Origin: Pseudomonadota bacterium
GTDB taxonomy: Bacteria > Pseudomonadota > Alphaproteobacteria > Rhizobiales > Beijerinckiaceae
Length of the DNA stretch: 5,622 bases
Assembly: GCA_023423995.1 (NCBI GenBank)
Contig: JAFAEL010000085.1
Span: forward strand, 1 to 5,622
Reading direction: 5' to 3'
The notes beneath the pieces were generated by a model. That model had not been told where the DNA came from and ran no database searches. It saw only the letters and a list, made by a program, of their open reading frames with translations. Position numbers and translations under genes: made by a program. Every line of letters begins with the position of its first letter. The stretch's first letter is position 1. This document shows positions 1-5,572 of the stretch, piece after piece.

Positions 1-1
1 C

Positions 2-712
2 CTCGACCTGTTCTCGACGGCGCCGAGCGTCGTCTACCGCCTGCACATGACCGACGGCACCACGAAAGAGCTCCACAACCCGGCCGACATGCCGGACGTG
101 ATGAAGATCGACTCGATCGAGGAGCCCTGGATCCGCGCCACCATCATGTCGCCGGACGAGTATCTCGGCGGCATCCTGAAGCTGTGCCAGGACCGGCGCG
201 GCGTGCAGATCGACCTGAACTATGTCGGCAAGCGCGCCATGGTGGTCTACGACCTGCCGCTGAACGAGGTGGTGTTCGACTTCTACGACCGGCTGAAGTC
301 GATCTCGAAGGGCTACGCCTCCTTCGACTACCACATCACCGACTACCGCGAGGGGGACCTCGTGAAGATGTCGATCCTGGTCAACGCCGAGCCGGTCGAC
401 GCGCTCTCCATGCTGGTCCACCGCGACCGGGCCGAGAGCCGCGGCCGCGCCATGTGCGAGAAGCTGAAGGACCTGATCCCCCGCCACCTGTTCCAGATCC
501 CGGTCCAGGCCGCGATCGGCGGCAAGATCATCGCCCGCGAGACCATCAAGGCCCTTTCGAAGGACGTCACGGCGAAGTGCTACGGCGGCGACGCCACCCG
601 CAAGCGCAAGCTCCTCGACAAGCAGAAGGAGGGCAAGAAGCGCATGCGCCAGTTCGGCCGCGTCGAGATCCCGCAGGAGGCGTTCATCGCCGCGCTGAAG
701 ATGGATTCTTAG
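2..712 (+). CDS. lepA: Elongation factor 4 (LepA), C-terminal part; 5' end outside window
   Basis: This is the 3' portion of the ribosome-associated GTPase EF4/LepA, which acts on the elongating ribosome at the cytoplasmic side and is linked to back-translocation or initiation quality control. The frame is open from position 2 to the TAG at 710-712, giving 236 residues of a protein that is usually about 600. The visible part begins just before the EF-G C-like fold and contains the LepA-specific C-terminal domain. Family hallmarks are the stretch [19 protein letters not shown], the LVHRDRA segment, the [13 protein letters not shown] segment, and the basic [25 protein letters not shown] region at about residues 192-216 of the visible part. 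The G domain lies upstream, outside the window. The ATG at 47 is an internal methionine, not a start. No obvious intrinsic terminator follows the stop. Identity is secure from the conserved C-terminal signature. Confidence 0.97.
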   Translation, partial: LDLFSTAPSVVYRLHMTDGTTKELHNPADMPDVMKIDSIEEPWIRATIMSPDEYLGGILKLCQDRRGVQIDLNYVGKRAMVVYDLPLNEVVFDFYDRLKSISKGYASFDYHITDYREGDLVKMSILVNAEPVDALSMLVHRDRAESRGRAMCEKLKDLIPRHLFQIPVQAAIGGKIIARETIKALSKDVTAKCYGGDATRKRKLLDKQKEGKKRMRQFGRVEIPQEAFIAALKMDS

Positions 713-737
713 CAGCGACTACTCGGTCTCTACGCCG

Positions 738-766
738 TTGCAGCGCGTCTGTTGCGGCTTCATATT
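738..766 (+). promoter_or_regulatory. Possible weak promoter for the toxin-antitoxin pair
   Basis: In the 88-bp gap between lepA and the antitoxin gene, TTGCAG (738-743) and CATATT (761-766) are separated by 17 bp, a sigma-70-like arrangement with 3 of 6 and 4 of 6 consensus matches. It lies about 35 bp upstream of the antitoxin start. It is the most AT-leaning stretch of the gap. This is inference from hexamer matching alone; transcription could also continue from lepA. Confidence 0.3.
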
Positions 767-800
767 GTCGGCGGGGATGTCGGAACGCGGGAGCCCGGGC

Positions 801-995
801 ATGACCCTTGCGGAAACGATCTTCGAGCAGGTGAAGGCCCTGCCGGAGCCGCTCGCGCGAGAGGTGCTCGATTTCGTCGAGTTCCTTAGCGAGCGCGCGG
901 AGCAGGGCTCCTGGCGCGACCTGATGAGCGCCCAGACGGGCGGGCTCGCGGCCGTGTGGGACAATCCAGAGGACGCGATCTGGGACGATGCATGA
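801..995 (+). CDS. DUF2281-like type II antitoxin, 64 aa
   Basis: This is a small acidic protein, probably the antitoxin partner of the overlapping MazF/PemK-like toxin. Its N-terminal part (TIFEQVKALPEPLAREVLDFVEFLSER) has the leucine-rich helical pattern of the DUF2281/VapB-like antitoxin family, in which 'lP....EVLDFVEFL' is characteristic. The C-terminal tail is acidic with a repeated tryptophan pattern (VWDNPEDAIWDDA), the kind of extended segment that wraps and inhibits a toxin. The ATG at 801 is preferred over an in-frame upstream ATG because GGGAG (789-793) sits 7 nt upstream and the family alignment begins here. The stop at 993-995 overlaps the toxin start, implying translational coupling. 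By analogy the protein may also repress its own operon, but no DNA-binding fold is obvious in so short a chain. Confidence 0.8.
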   Translation: MTLAETIFEQVKALPEPLAREVLDFVEFLSERAEQGSWRDLMSAQTGGLAAVWDNPEDAIWDDA

Positions 996-1317
996 CAGAG
1001 GCGAACTGCTGCTCGTGCCGTTTCCCTTCAGCGATCTCTCGTCGACGAAGCGGCGCCCCGTACTCGCGTTGACGAGGCCGGACCGGTACGGAGACTTCAT
1101 CGGCCTGCCGGTCACCTCCCGTCCGCATCATGGGAATGCCGTTCCGATCTCCATGGCCGACCTGACGGAAGGGACGCTCCCGGTTGCGAGTTGGGCCCGG
1201 ACCGACCGCGTCGTCACGCTGAACTCGAGCCTTGTCCTCAAGTCGCTCGCTCGCGCCGGCGATTCTGTGGTCGACGCGGCGGTCAGGCAACTCTGCCGGC
1301 ATCTTGGCCGACCATAG
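988..1317 (+). CDS. MazF/PemK-family type II toxin (probable mRNA interferase), 109 aa
   Basis: The protein is a probable ribosome-independent endoribonuclease toxin. The N-terminus RGELLLVPFPFSDLSSTKRRPVLAL is the diagnostic PemK/MazF opening: a beta strand with a VPFPF motif, then a K/R-R-P turn (residues 21-24) where the catalytic arginine of the family lies. VTSRP at residues 42-46 corresponds in position to the second conserved Thr/Ser. The length of 109 aa is typical of the family. Its ATG (988-990) lies inside the antitoxin gene, an 8-nt overlap (ATGCATGA) in a different frame, so translation is likely coupled to the antitoxin. The stop at 1315-1317 is 35 bp from the convergent hydrolase gene. 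It appears intact with no frameshift. Cleavage-sequence specificity cannot be read from the sequence. Confidence 0.88.
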   Translation: MHDRGELLLVPFPFSDLSSTKRRPVLALTRPDRYGDFIGLPVTSRPHHGNAVPISMADLTEGTLPVASWARTDRVVTLNSSLVLKSLARAGDSVVDAAVRQLCRHLGRP

Positions 1318-1352
1318 TTCCCTCTGCCACGTCCCCGCCCGGCGCCGCCGCC

Positions 1353-2561
1353 TCAGAGCCCGTCGAACCAGCTCTTCCATTGCGGCACGGCTTTCGCGAA
1401 GGTCCCGCGATGGGTGGTCGGGCCGGTCGAGACCGCCTCCACGCGGTCGTTCCCGATCGCACGCTGATAGAGCATCGGCAACTGCCCGAGTTCGGTGCGG
1501 ATGGCCTCGTCGGCCTCGCCGTAGAAGGTGCGGACCGGCGTCTGGATGAGCCAGCGATAGGCCTGCGTCTGGGCGACGAGGCGGCCGTAGGCCGAGTTGG
1601 CGAAGTAGAGCGGGTCGAAATACTCGGCCCGGATCAGCTTGCGCAGGTCCGTCGGGATGTCGCTCGCCTCGAAGGGCTCGCGCGCATAGGCCTTGCGCGA
1701 CACCTCGTAAGAGGCGTCGGTCAGCAACGAGCGCGCGAGGCCTGGGACGCCGTAATAGTTCTCGAACGAGAACGACGACAGGATGAACAGCGTCCCGACC
1801 CAGGACGCATCGATTGTCCGCGGGAAGCTGAGGAAGCCGTTCAGCGCGGCGAAGACGTCCGCGGGCGCGCTGGCGGTCGCGGCGGCCACGACCGGGACGC
1901 CGACCCTCTCCAGCTTCTCTAGCATGGCGAGGGTGACGAAGCCGCCCTGCGACCAGCCGGACAGGAACAGTCTGGTTGCGGAGAGCTTCAGGTCCTCCAG
2001 GACGGCCCGGCTGGCGAGCAGCATGTCATGGGTCGCCTGCTGGTGGCTCGCCTTGACCATGTAGCCTTCAGGCTCGCTCGACTGGCCGAGGCCAAAGTAA
2101 TCGGCCCCGATCACGATGTAGCCCTGTCCGGCGAACTGGGCGATCATCAGCTGCGTCTCGGGCGACTGCTCGGGGAAGGACGGCACCTCCTGTTTCCCGT
2201 AGACGGTGCCGTGCTGGTAGGAGACCATCGGGAAGGCGGTCCCCGCCGTGTCGGGCACCGCAAGGAGGCCGGTCGCGACCGTCGGCTTGTTACCCCGGTC
2301 CGGGATCACCGAAGGGTAGGTCACGCGGTAGAGCCGCACCGCATTGCGGGCCGGCGTATAGCTGACGGGGATGCCCGCGAAGGCCGGCGTGTCGATCGAC
2401 AGGATCTTGTTCAGCCGGTCGATGTCCCAGCGGCCGATCAGCTCGTATTGAACCCCGGATGCGACCCGGGCGGGCCCGGCCTGGGCGGAGGCCGGGCTGC
2501 TCCCGGCCGCCGCTCCGAGGAGCATGGCGACGAACGCGACCAATCGGACCAAAAACGGCAT
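1353..2561 (-). CDS. Exported alpha/beta hydrolase, secretory-lipase/esterase-like, 402 aa
   Basis: This is a serine hydrolase likely acting on esters outside the cytoplasm. The N-terminus MPFLVRLVAFVAMLLGAAAG followed by PASAQA is a Sec signal peptide with probable cleavage after about residue 26. The catalytic machinery is visible: nucleophile elbow GWSQG with Ser204, probable acid Asp351 in YGEADE, and probable base His384 in THRG. A YQHGT segment (His117) before the elbow may shape the oxyanion hole. The order of motifs resembles the secretory lipase (LIP) branch of alpha/beta hydrolases, but I cannot assign a substrate. The ATG at 2561 is preferred over one at 2585 because GGGGGAG (2566-2572) lies 4 nt upstream and the signal peptide begins cleanly there. 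It is 109 bp downstream of the metallo-hydrolase gene on the same strand, so co-transcription is possible. The gene appears intact. Confidence 0.88.
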   Translation of the reverse strand: MPFLVRLVAFVAMLLGAAAGSSPASAQAGPARVASGVQYELIGRWDIDRLNKILSIDTPAFAGIPVSYTPARNAVRLYRVTYPSVIPDRGNKPTVATGLLAVPDTAGTAFPMVSYQHGTVYGKQEVPSFPEQSPETQLMIAQFAGQGYIVIGADYFGLGQSSEPEGYMVKASHQQATHDMLLASRAVLEDLKLSATRLFLSGWSQGGFVTLAMLEKLERVGVPVVAAATASAPADVFAALNGFLSFPRTIDASWVGTLFILSSFSFENYYGVPGLARSLLTDASYEVSRKAYAREPFEASDIPTDLRKLIRAEYFDPLYFANSAYGRLVAQTQAYRWLIQTPVRTFYGEADEAIRTELGQLPMLYQRAIGNDRVEAVSTGPTTHRGTFAKAVPQWKSWFDGL

Positions 2562-2565
2562 GGAT

Positions 2566-2572
2566 CTCCCCC
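2566..2572 (-). promoter_or_regulatory. Ribosome binding site deciding the start of the alpha/beta hydrolase
   Basis: On the - strand GGGGGAG lies 4 nt before the ATG at 2561. The alternative ATG at 2585 has no purine-rich tract upstream, and using it would add eight residues ahead of an otherwise normal signal peptide. Confidence 0.6.
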
Positions 2573-2600
2573 GCGCGGACGGCATTCTGCGGCTGCGTCT

Positions 2601-2624
2601 CGGAGCGGAGATACCGCCGCTCCG
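2601..2624. repeat. Perfect 8-bp inverted repeat in the inter-hydrolase gap
   Basis: CGGAGCGG (2601-2608) and CCGCTCCG (2617-2624) are perfect reverse complements around an 8-nt spacer. The repeat lies in the 109-bp gap between the two hydrolase genes, about 40 bp before the downstream ATG. On the - strand it is not followed by a U tract, so it is not a canonical intrinsic terminator. It could be an mRNA processing or attenuation hairpin, a rho-dependent stop, or an operator. Confidence 0.45.
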
Positions 2625-2670
2625 CTAACGAAGTGCTGCGACCCGCCGGGGAGCCGCCGTGAATTCCGGC

Positions 2671-3648
2671 TCAGTTCGGGCTGCGATTGGCGTAATCGAC
2701 CGGCACCCAGGCAAAGCCCCGTTCTGCCGCCGCCCGGACATGCCCGACGCCCGGGAAGGGCAGGTGCGGAGCCGCGAGGAGCACCCGGTCGCGCACGAAT
2801 TGCGGAAACGCCTCGCCGCGAACCTCGGCGGCCTTCTTCGGATCGAGGTCGTAGACGATGCTGATCTCCGGCTGCGGGAACTGCACGGCGGCAACGTGGA
2901 TGATGTCGCCGATAAAGACGATCCGCTGCCCGCCGCTCTCGAGCGTGTAGAACGCGGTTCCGGGTGTGTGGCCGGGATGGAGGCTCGCCGTGATGCCAGG
3001 CAGGACCTCGCTCGTTTCCGCGAATGGCTTCACCTTGCCGGCATCGAGATACGGCTTCAGCGACTTCGCCCCGTGGACGAAGTACCTCATGTCGTAATTG
3101 GTCCGGCCCGAATTCGACGGGTCCATGAAGAAATCGACGTCGGGCTTGCCGACATGCAGCGTCGCGTTCGGGAACACGCGGACGCCGTCTTTCTCCAGGC
3201 CGCCCGTATGGTCGGTGTGGACGTGCGTGACCAGGATGTCGGTGATCTGCTCGGGACGGAATCCCGACGCGGCGAGGCTTTCCATCAGTTTCCCTCCCAG
3301 CCCGGGCCCGAAGAGGTTGCCGGAGCCGACATCGACCAGGACGCGCCTGTCGCCGAGCTCAAGCAGGAAGACGTTGATGGAGGCCTCGACCGGATTGGCC
3401 AGGAAGCCCTCCGCGAGCAAGGCGTCGATCCGGTCCGTCGTGGCGCCGACAAGGAGCTTGTGGAGATCCTGCGGGACCGTGCCGTCCGACAGCACCGTGA
3501 CCCGCACCTCGCCCAGGGTGAAGCGGTACACGCCCGGAAGCTGCGGGAGCACGCCCGCCATGGCGGCCTGTGCGGGGGGAGAGATAGCGGGGGCGGGGGC
3601 CACGGCCGGGGCCGCCAGAAGAGCCGCGAGGGCGAAGCGTCGAACCAT
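2671..3648 (-). CDS. Exported metallo-beta-lactamase-fold hydrolase, methyl parathion hydrolase-like, 325 aa
   Basis: This is a binuclear-metal hydrolase probably acting on phosphotriester, lactone or ester bonds in the periplasm. The metal-ligand set is complete: HVHTDH (His142, His144, Asp146, His147), His227 in HPGHTPG, Asp248 in FIGD, and His295 in APHLPFPG. Spacing from Asp248 to His227 (21) and to His295 (47) equals that known for methyl parathion hydrolase, and the HLPFPGVGHVRA segment is characteristic of that branch; length is also close (about 331 aa). MVRRFALAALLAAPAVA is a Sec-type (or weakly Tat-like) signal peptide. The start at 3648 has AGGGA 8 nt upstream; an ATG at 3669 is a possible alternative. 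The gene is divergent from the LysR gene, which suggests regulation by it. The physiological substrate is unknown; organophosphate activity should not be assumed, since many homologues act on lactones or aryl esters. Confidence 0.9.
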   Translation of the reverse strand: MVRRFALAALLAAPAVAPAPAISPPAQAAMAGVLPQLPGVYRFTLGEVRVTVLSDGTVPQDLHKLLVGATTDRIDALLAEGFLANPVEASINVFLLELGDRRVLVDVGSGNLFGPGLGGKLMESLAASGFRPEQITDILVTHVHTDHTGGLEKDGVRVFPNATLHVGKPDVDFFMDPSNSGRTNYDMRYFVHGAKSLKPYLDAGKVKPFAETSEVLPGITASLHPGHTPGTAFYTLESGGQRIVFIGDIIHVAAVQFPQPEISIVYDLDPKKAAEVRGEAFPQFVRDRVLLAAPHLPFPGVGHVRAAAERGFAWVPVDYANRSPN

Positions 3649-3715
3649 CGAATTGATCCCTGGATGCATGGGCAGGGCCTCTATCGATGCGGGCGGCGTG
3701 CGAGAAACATCCGCG

Positions 3716-3750
3716 CTCGATCGCTTCCATCGAGGCGATTGATCGCTCCT
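3716..3750. promoter_or_regulatory. Candidate LysR operator: T-N11-A dyad plus phased direct repeat
   Basis: CTCGAT (3716-3721) and ATCGAG (3729-3734) form a perfect inverted repeat with a 7-nt centre. Within it TCGCTTCCATCGA (3721-3733) fits the T-N11-A pattern with TCG/CGA symmetric arms that LysR proteins recognise. GATCGCT occurs at 3719-3725 and again at 3741-3747, 22 bp apart, about two helical turns on one DNA face, as expected for a tetrameric regulator contacting two sites. A second dyad, ATCGC/GCGAT (3720-3724, 3735-3739), overlaps. The position about 70-100 bp upstream of the metallo-hydrolase start and about 100 bp from the LysR start suits activation plus autoregulation. The assignment is inference from motif and context. 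Confidence 0.5.
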
Positions 3751-3834
3751 CCTCGCCTCCTGTACCCGGGACCCGGCCTGCCATGCCTCTCGCCTCCGGC
3801 TTCCGCCGGGCAGAGAAGGGCCGCTCAGACGCTC

Positions 3835-3840
3835 GGAGGG
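3835..3840 (+). promoter_or_regulatory. Ribosome binding site supporting a TTG start for the LysR gene
   Basis: GGAGGG is a near-ideal Shine-Dalgarno sequence 6 nt before TTG at 3847-3849. No ATG or GTG in this frame lies at the expected LysR N-terminus, so this site decides the start. Confidence 0.75.
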
Positions 3841-3846
3841 TTCCCA

Positions 3847-4773
3847 TTGGCGATCCAGGACAACGGCCTCGATATCGGGCTTCTGCTCGCGCTCGATGCT
3901 CTCCTGAAGGACCGGAACGTCACCCATGCGGCGGGCCGGCTCGGCATCACGCAATCGGCTCTGTCGGCGCGGCTGACGCGGCTGCGCGAGGTTCTGGGGG
4001 ATCCGCTCTTCATCCCGGCCGCCTCCGGCCGCGGCATGATCCCGACCCCGCACGCCCTCGCCCTCGAAGCGGATCTCGCGAAGCTGCTGGAGAACCTGAA
4101 CGATTTCGTCCAGGGCGCGGCCGTGTTCGATCCGGCAAGCAGCCGGCGCGTGTTCCGGATCGCTGCGACCGACAACCCGGCCGCGATCCTGGCGCCCGAC
4201 CTCATCCCGCTGGTGCGCGGGCAGGCCCCGGGAACACGCATTGCCTTCACGTTTCCCGACAAGGCACGCATCCCGGAACTGCTGGAAGGCGGCGAGATCG
4301 ACCTTTTCGTCGGGGCCGCGGAGGACGAGGCGGGGGCGCTGATCGCGAGGCCGCTATATCGGGAGGAATTCGTCACCGCACAGCGGAAGGGGCATCCCCG
4401 GGGCACGGATCCGCTCACGCTGGACGCGTTCTGCGCGCTCGACCACCTGCTCATCTCGGCGAGCGGCGGCGGCTTCTCCGGGACGATCGACGAGGCCCTG
4501 GCGGAGCTGGGACGGGAGCGCGTCGTCTCAGTCTCCATCCAGAGCTATGCGCTGGCGCCGCTCGTGCTCGCGGCGAGCGACCTCATCTGCACGCTGCCCC
4601 GCCGGCTGCTCAGCCGTTTCTCGGCGGAGCTCGACCTCTTCGCGCCGCCGCTCGACCTCACGCCGTTCGGGATCTTCGTCTACTGGCACCCCCGCATGCG
4701 CAAGGACCCCGCCCATGCCTGGCTGCGGGAACAGGTCGCCCGCTGCGCGCGCCTGGAAGGGCGGAGGGAGTGA
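3847..4773 (+). CDS. LysR-family transcriptional regulator, 308 aa
   Basis: This is a DNA-binding regulator, probably of the divergent metallo-hydrolase gene. The N-terminal winged helix-turn-helix spans about residues 8-67: LLALDALLKDRNVTHAA, then GITQSALSARLTRLRE (recognition helix about 35-47), then LGDPLF and a PTPHA boundary. A linker helix (about 70-93) leads to a periplasmic-binding-protein-like effector domain (about 97-300), beginning RVFRIAATDN and including a DLFVGA segment. The length is typical for the family. The TTG start at 3847 is chosen because the family N-terminus fits exactly and GGAGGG precedes it by 6 nt; the frame stays open far upstream only because it is antisense to the metallo-hydrolase gene. 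The effector is unknown; a substrate or product of the neighbouring hydrolases is the natural guess. The stop is 15 bp from the convergent hemerythrin-like gene. Confidence 0.92.
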   Translation: MAIQDNGLDIGLLLALDALLKDRNVTHAAGRLGITQSALSARLTRLREVLGDPLFIPAASGRGMIPTPHALALEADLAKLLENLNDFVQGAAVFDPASSRRVFRIAATDNPAAILAPDLIPLVRGQAPGTRIAFTFPDKARIPELLEGGEIDLFVGAAEDEAGALIARPLYREEFVTAQRKGHPRGTDPLTLDAFCALDHLLISASGGGFSGTIDEALAELGRERVVSVSIQSYALAPLVLAASDLICTLPRRLLSRFSAELDLFAPPLDLTPFGIFVYWHPRMRKDPAHAWLREQVARCARLEGRRE

Positions 4774-4796
4774 AGGGCGAGACCGGGCTCAGCCCT
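4774..4796. terminator. Possible weak bidirectional stem-loop between convergent genes
   Basis: AGGGC (4774-4778) can pair with GCCCT (4792-4796), and an alternative compact hairpin GGGC-TCA-GCCC occupies 4785-4795. It begins directly after the LysR stop and runs into the 3' end of the convergent gene. No real U tract follows on either strand, so a terminator role is only suggested by position. Confidence 0.25.
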
Positions 4797-5457
4797 CCTT
4801 GATCCCGGCCGGATCGCTTTCGCGCCGCGCGCGATTGCGCCGCGAGCGCGTCTTGACGGTCCGCGAGGGGGCGTCGCCCAGATCCGGGCCGGCGGCCCGC
4901 CAGCGCCGCAGATGCCCGGTGCGCTCGGCCGCGAAGACGAGGCCCGCGGCAGCCACGAGGGCCGCGCCGGCCCAGAGCGCGCCCCGCTTCAGCTTGGGGT
5001 GCCCGTGCCGCTCCCGGATCTCTTCCTCCTTCTCCTCGATATAGTCTCGCAGAGCCGTTTCGAGCTCGTCGGCGCTCAGGAGGGTTTCCGCCTGCGGGAA
5101 GAGCTCGTGCTCCTCGCGGTGGAAATGGCGATCGAGGCGGTAGCTGAAATCCTCGAAACGCGAGGTCCACTCGGCGGTGTTCTTGTGATGGGAGCGTGCG
5201 AGCCGGGCGAGCTCCTCCTCGAGGTCCTCGTGCTCCTTCTCCAGCGTGCGGACGAGATCGCGAGCCTGCTCCTTGTCCTCGAGCACCTCGAAGAGCCCGT
5301 CCTCCTCCGCCTCGAAATGCGCTTCGAGCTCGTCGGCGAGCTCCGACACGAGGCGCTCGCGGTTCCGGATAGCCCCGCGGTCGACGGCCCGCAGGACCAT
5401 CTCGCCGATGGCCGTGATGTCGGTGTGGTCGTTTCTAAGGAGTTTCAGGAGAGTCAT
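4789..5457 (-). CDS. Hemerythrin-like (HHE) protein with C-terminal membrane segment, 222 aa
   Basis: This is a di-iron hemerythrin-fold protein that may bind oxygen or NO, or buffer iron or oxidants. The ligand pattern of the HHE family is present: His11 (LRNDH), His47 and Glu51 (HFEAE), His76 (EKEHEDLEEE), and an HFHREEHELFP segment (His111 with Glu115). The helices are rich in Glu and Arg. After a charged connector (about 140-158), residues 159-177 form one hydrophobic segment, ALWAGAALVAAAGLVFAA, followed by a tail rich in Arg (about 184-213). The protein is therefore probably a tail-anchored inner-membrane protein; topology is uncertain. The ATG at 5457 is preferred over an in-frame TTG at 5472 because the family begins MTLLKLLRNDH, though no strong Shine-Dalgarno is seen. 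An EcfG-type promoter ends about 30 bp upstream, implying control by the general stress response. It is convergent with the LysR gene. Confidence 0.88.
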   Translation of the reverse strand: MTLLKLLRNDHTDITAIGEMVLRAVDRGAIRNRERLVSELADELEAHFEAEEDGLFEVLEDKEQARDLVRTLEKEHEDLEEELARLARSHHKNTAEWTSRFEDFSYRLDRHFHREEHELFPQAETLLSADELETALRDYIEEKEEEIRERHGHPKLKRGALWAGAALVAAAGLVFAAERTGHLRRWRAAGPDLGDAPSRTVKTRSRRNRARRESDPAGIKEG

Positions 5458-5486
5458 GGCACGCCGCCGCAAGCAGAGGCCAAGTC

Positions 5487-5512
5487 AACGGAAGGGATTT
5501 GGCGAGGGTTCC
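5487..5512 (-). promoter_or_regulatory. EcfG (general stress response) promoter of the hemerythrin-like gene
   Basis: On the - strand GGAAC (5512 down to 5508) and CGTT (5490 down to 5487) are separated by exactly 17 bp. This matches the known consensus GGAAC-N16/17-CGTT of the alphaproteobacterial sigma factor EcfG, controlled by the PhyR-NepR partner switch. A start site near 5480 would leave a leader of about 23 nt before the ATG at 5457. I found no comparable pair elsewhere in the window when I scanned the GGAAC occurrences by eye. Confidence 0.75.
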
Positions 5513-5543
5513 CGCTCAATCCGGCGAACGCAGCGCCACGCGC

Positions 5544-5572
5544 TTGACAAATCCAGAATATTATCCTATATC
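5544..5572 (+). promoter_or_regulatory. Sigma-70-type promoter reading out of the right edge
   Basis: A perfect TTGACA (5544-5549) and TATATC (5567-5572, 4 of 6) are separated by 17 bp, within the most AT-rich stretch of the window. Transcription would start near 5579 and run rightward. GAGGGG (5593-5598) could be a Shine-Dalgarno for a GTG at 5611-5613 reading MAHA, but the 12-nt spacing is long and only a few codons are visible, so no gene is called. Confidence 0.6.
5555..5567. promoter_or_regulatory. AT-rich dyad between -35 and -10, possible repressor operator
   Basis: AGAATATTATCCT is an imperfect dyad around the T at 5561, with 5 of 6 arm positions pairing. It lies almost wholly within the spacer of the rightward promoter and touches the first base of its -10 box, a classic place for a repressor to block RNA polymerase. 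No regulator can be named. Confidence 0.35.

Larger units (their letters stand above)
3649..3846. other. 198-bp divergent intergenic region between the metallo-hydrolase and LysR genes
   Basis: This gap must contain the promoters of both divergent genes. I could not pick convincing -35/-10 hexamers for either direction. It is enriched in ATCGA/TCGAT-type words (at 3647, 3682, 3717 and 3729) and holds the dyad and direct repeat listed separately. The open + strand frame running through it is not coding: the LysR homology begins only at 3847. Confidence 0.7.

Noticed and set aside
184..804. Second + strand open frame across lepA
   Set aside because: It is a frame shadow of lepA with Arg/Pro-rich low-complexity translation typical of GC-rich DNA.
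1318..1352. Possible terminator between the convergent toxin and hydrolase genes
   Set aside because: CTCTG (1322-1326) and CAGAG (1354-1358) can pair, but the loop is long and no U tract follows on either strand.
684..1380. - strand open frames across the toxin-antitoxin pair
   Set aside because: They are antisense shadows of two genes with clear family signatures, and show no recognisable protein pattern.
2659..3846. Long + strand open frame continuous with the LysR gene, which would give a 704-aa protein
   Set aside because: This stretch is antisense to the metallo-hydrolase gene, whose protein has complete catalytic motifs. Its translation is Arg/Asp/Gly-rich without domain patterns, and the LysR N-terminus with a good ribosome binding site begins at 3847.
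3649..4053. N-terminal extension of the metallo-hydrolase to 460 aa
   Set aside because: The extension is antisense to the LysR start and the regulatory gap. A signal peptide and ribosome binding site place the start at 3648 (or at most 3669).
5455..5488. TTGACT at 5488 down to 5483 as a sigma-70 -35 box for the hemerythrin-like gene
   Set aside because: At 17 bp spacing the -10 position reads GGCGTG, which is not promoter-like. The EcfG pair fits far better.
4912..5547. + strand 211-aa open frame rich in Leu, Glu and Val
   Set aside because: It is antisense to the hemerythrin-like gene. Its composition mirrors the Glu-rich helices of that gene, and it would run through both the EcfG and the rightward promoter.
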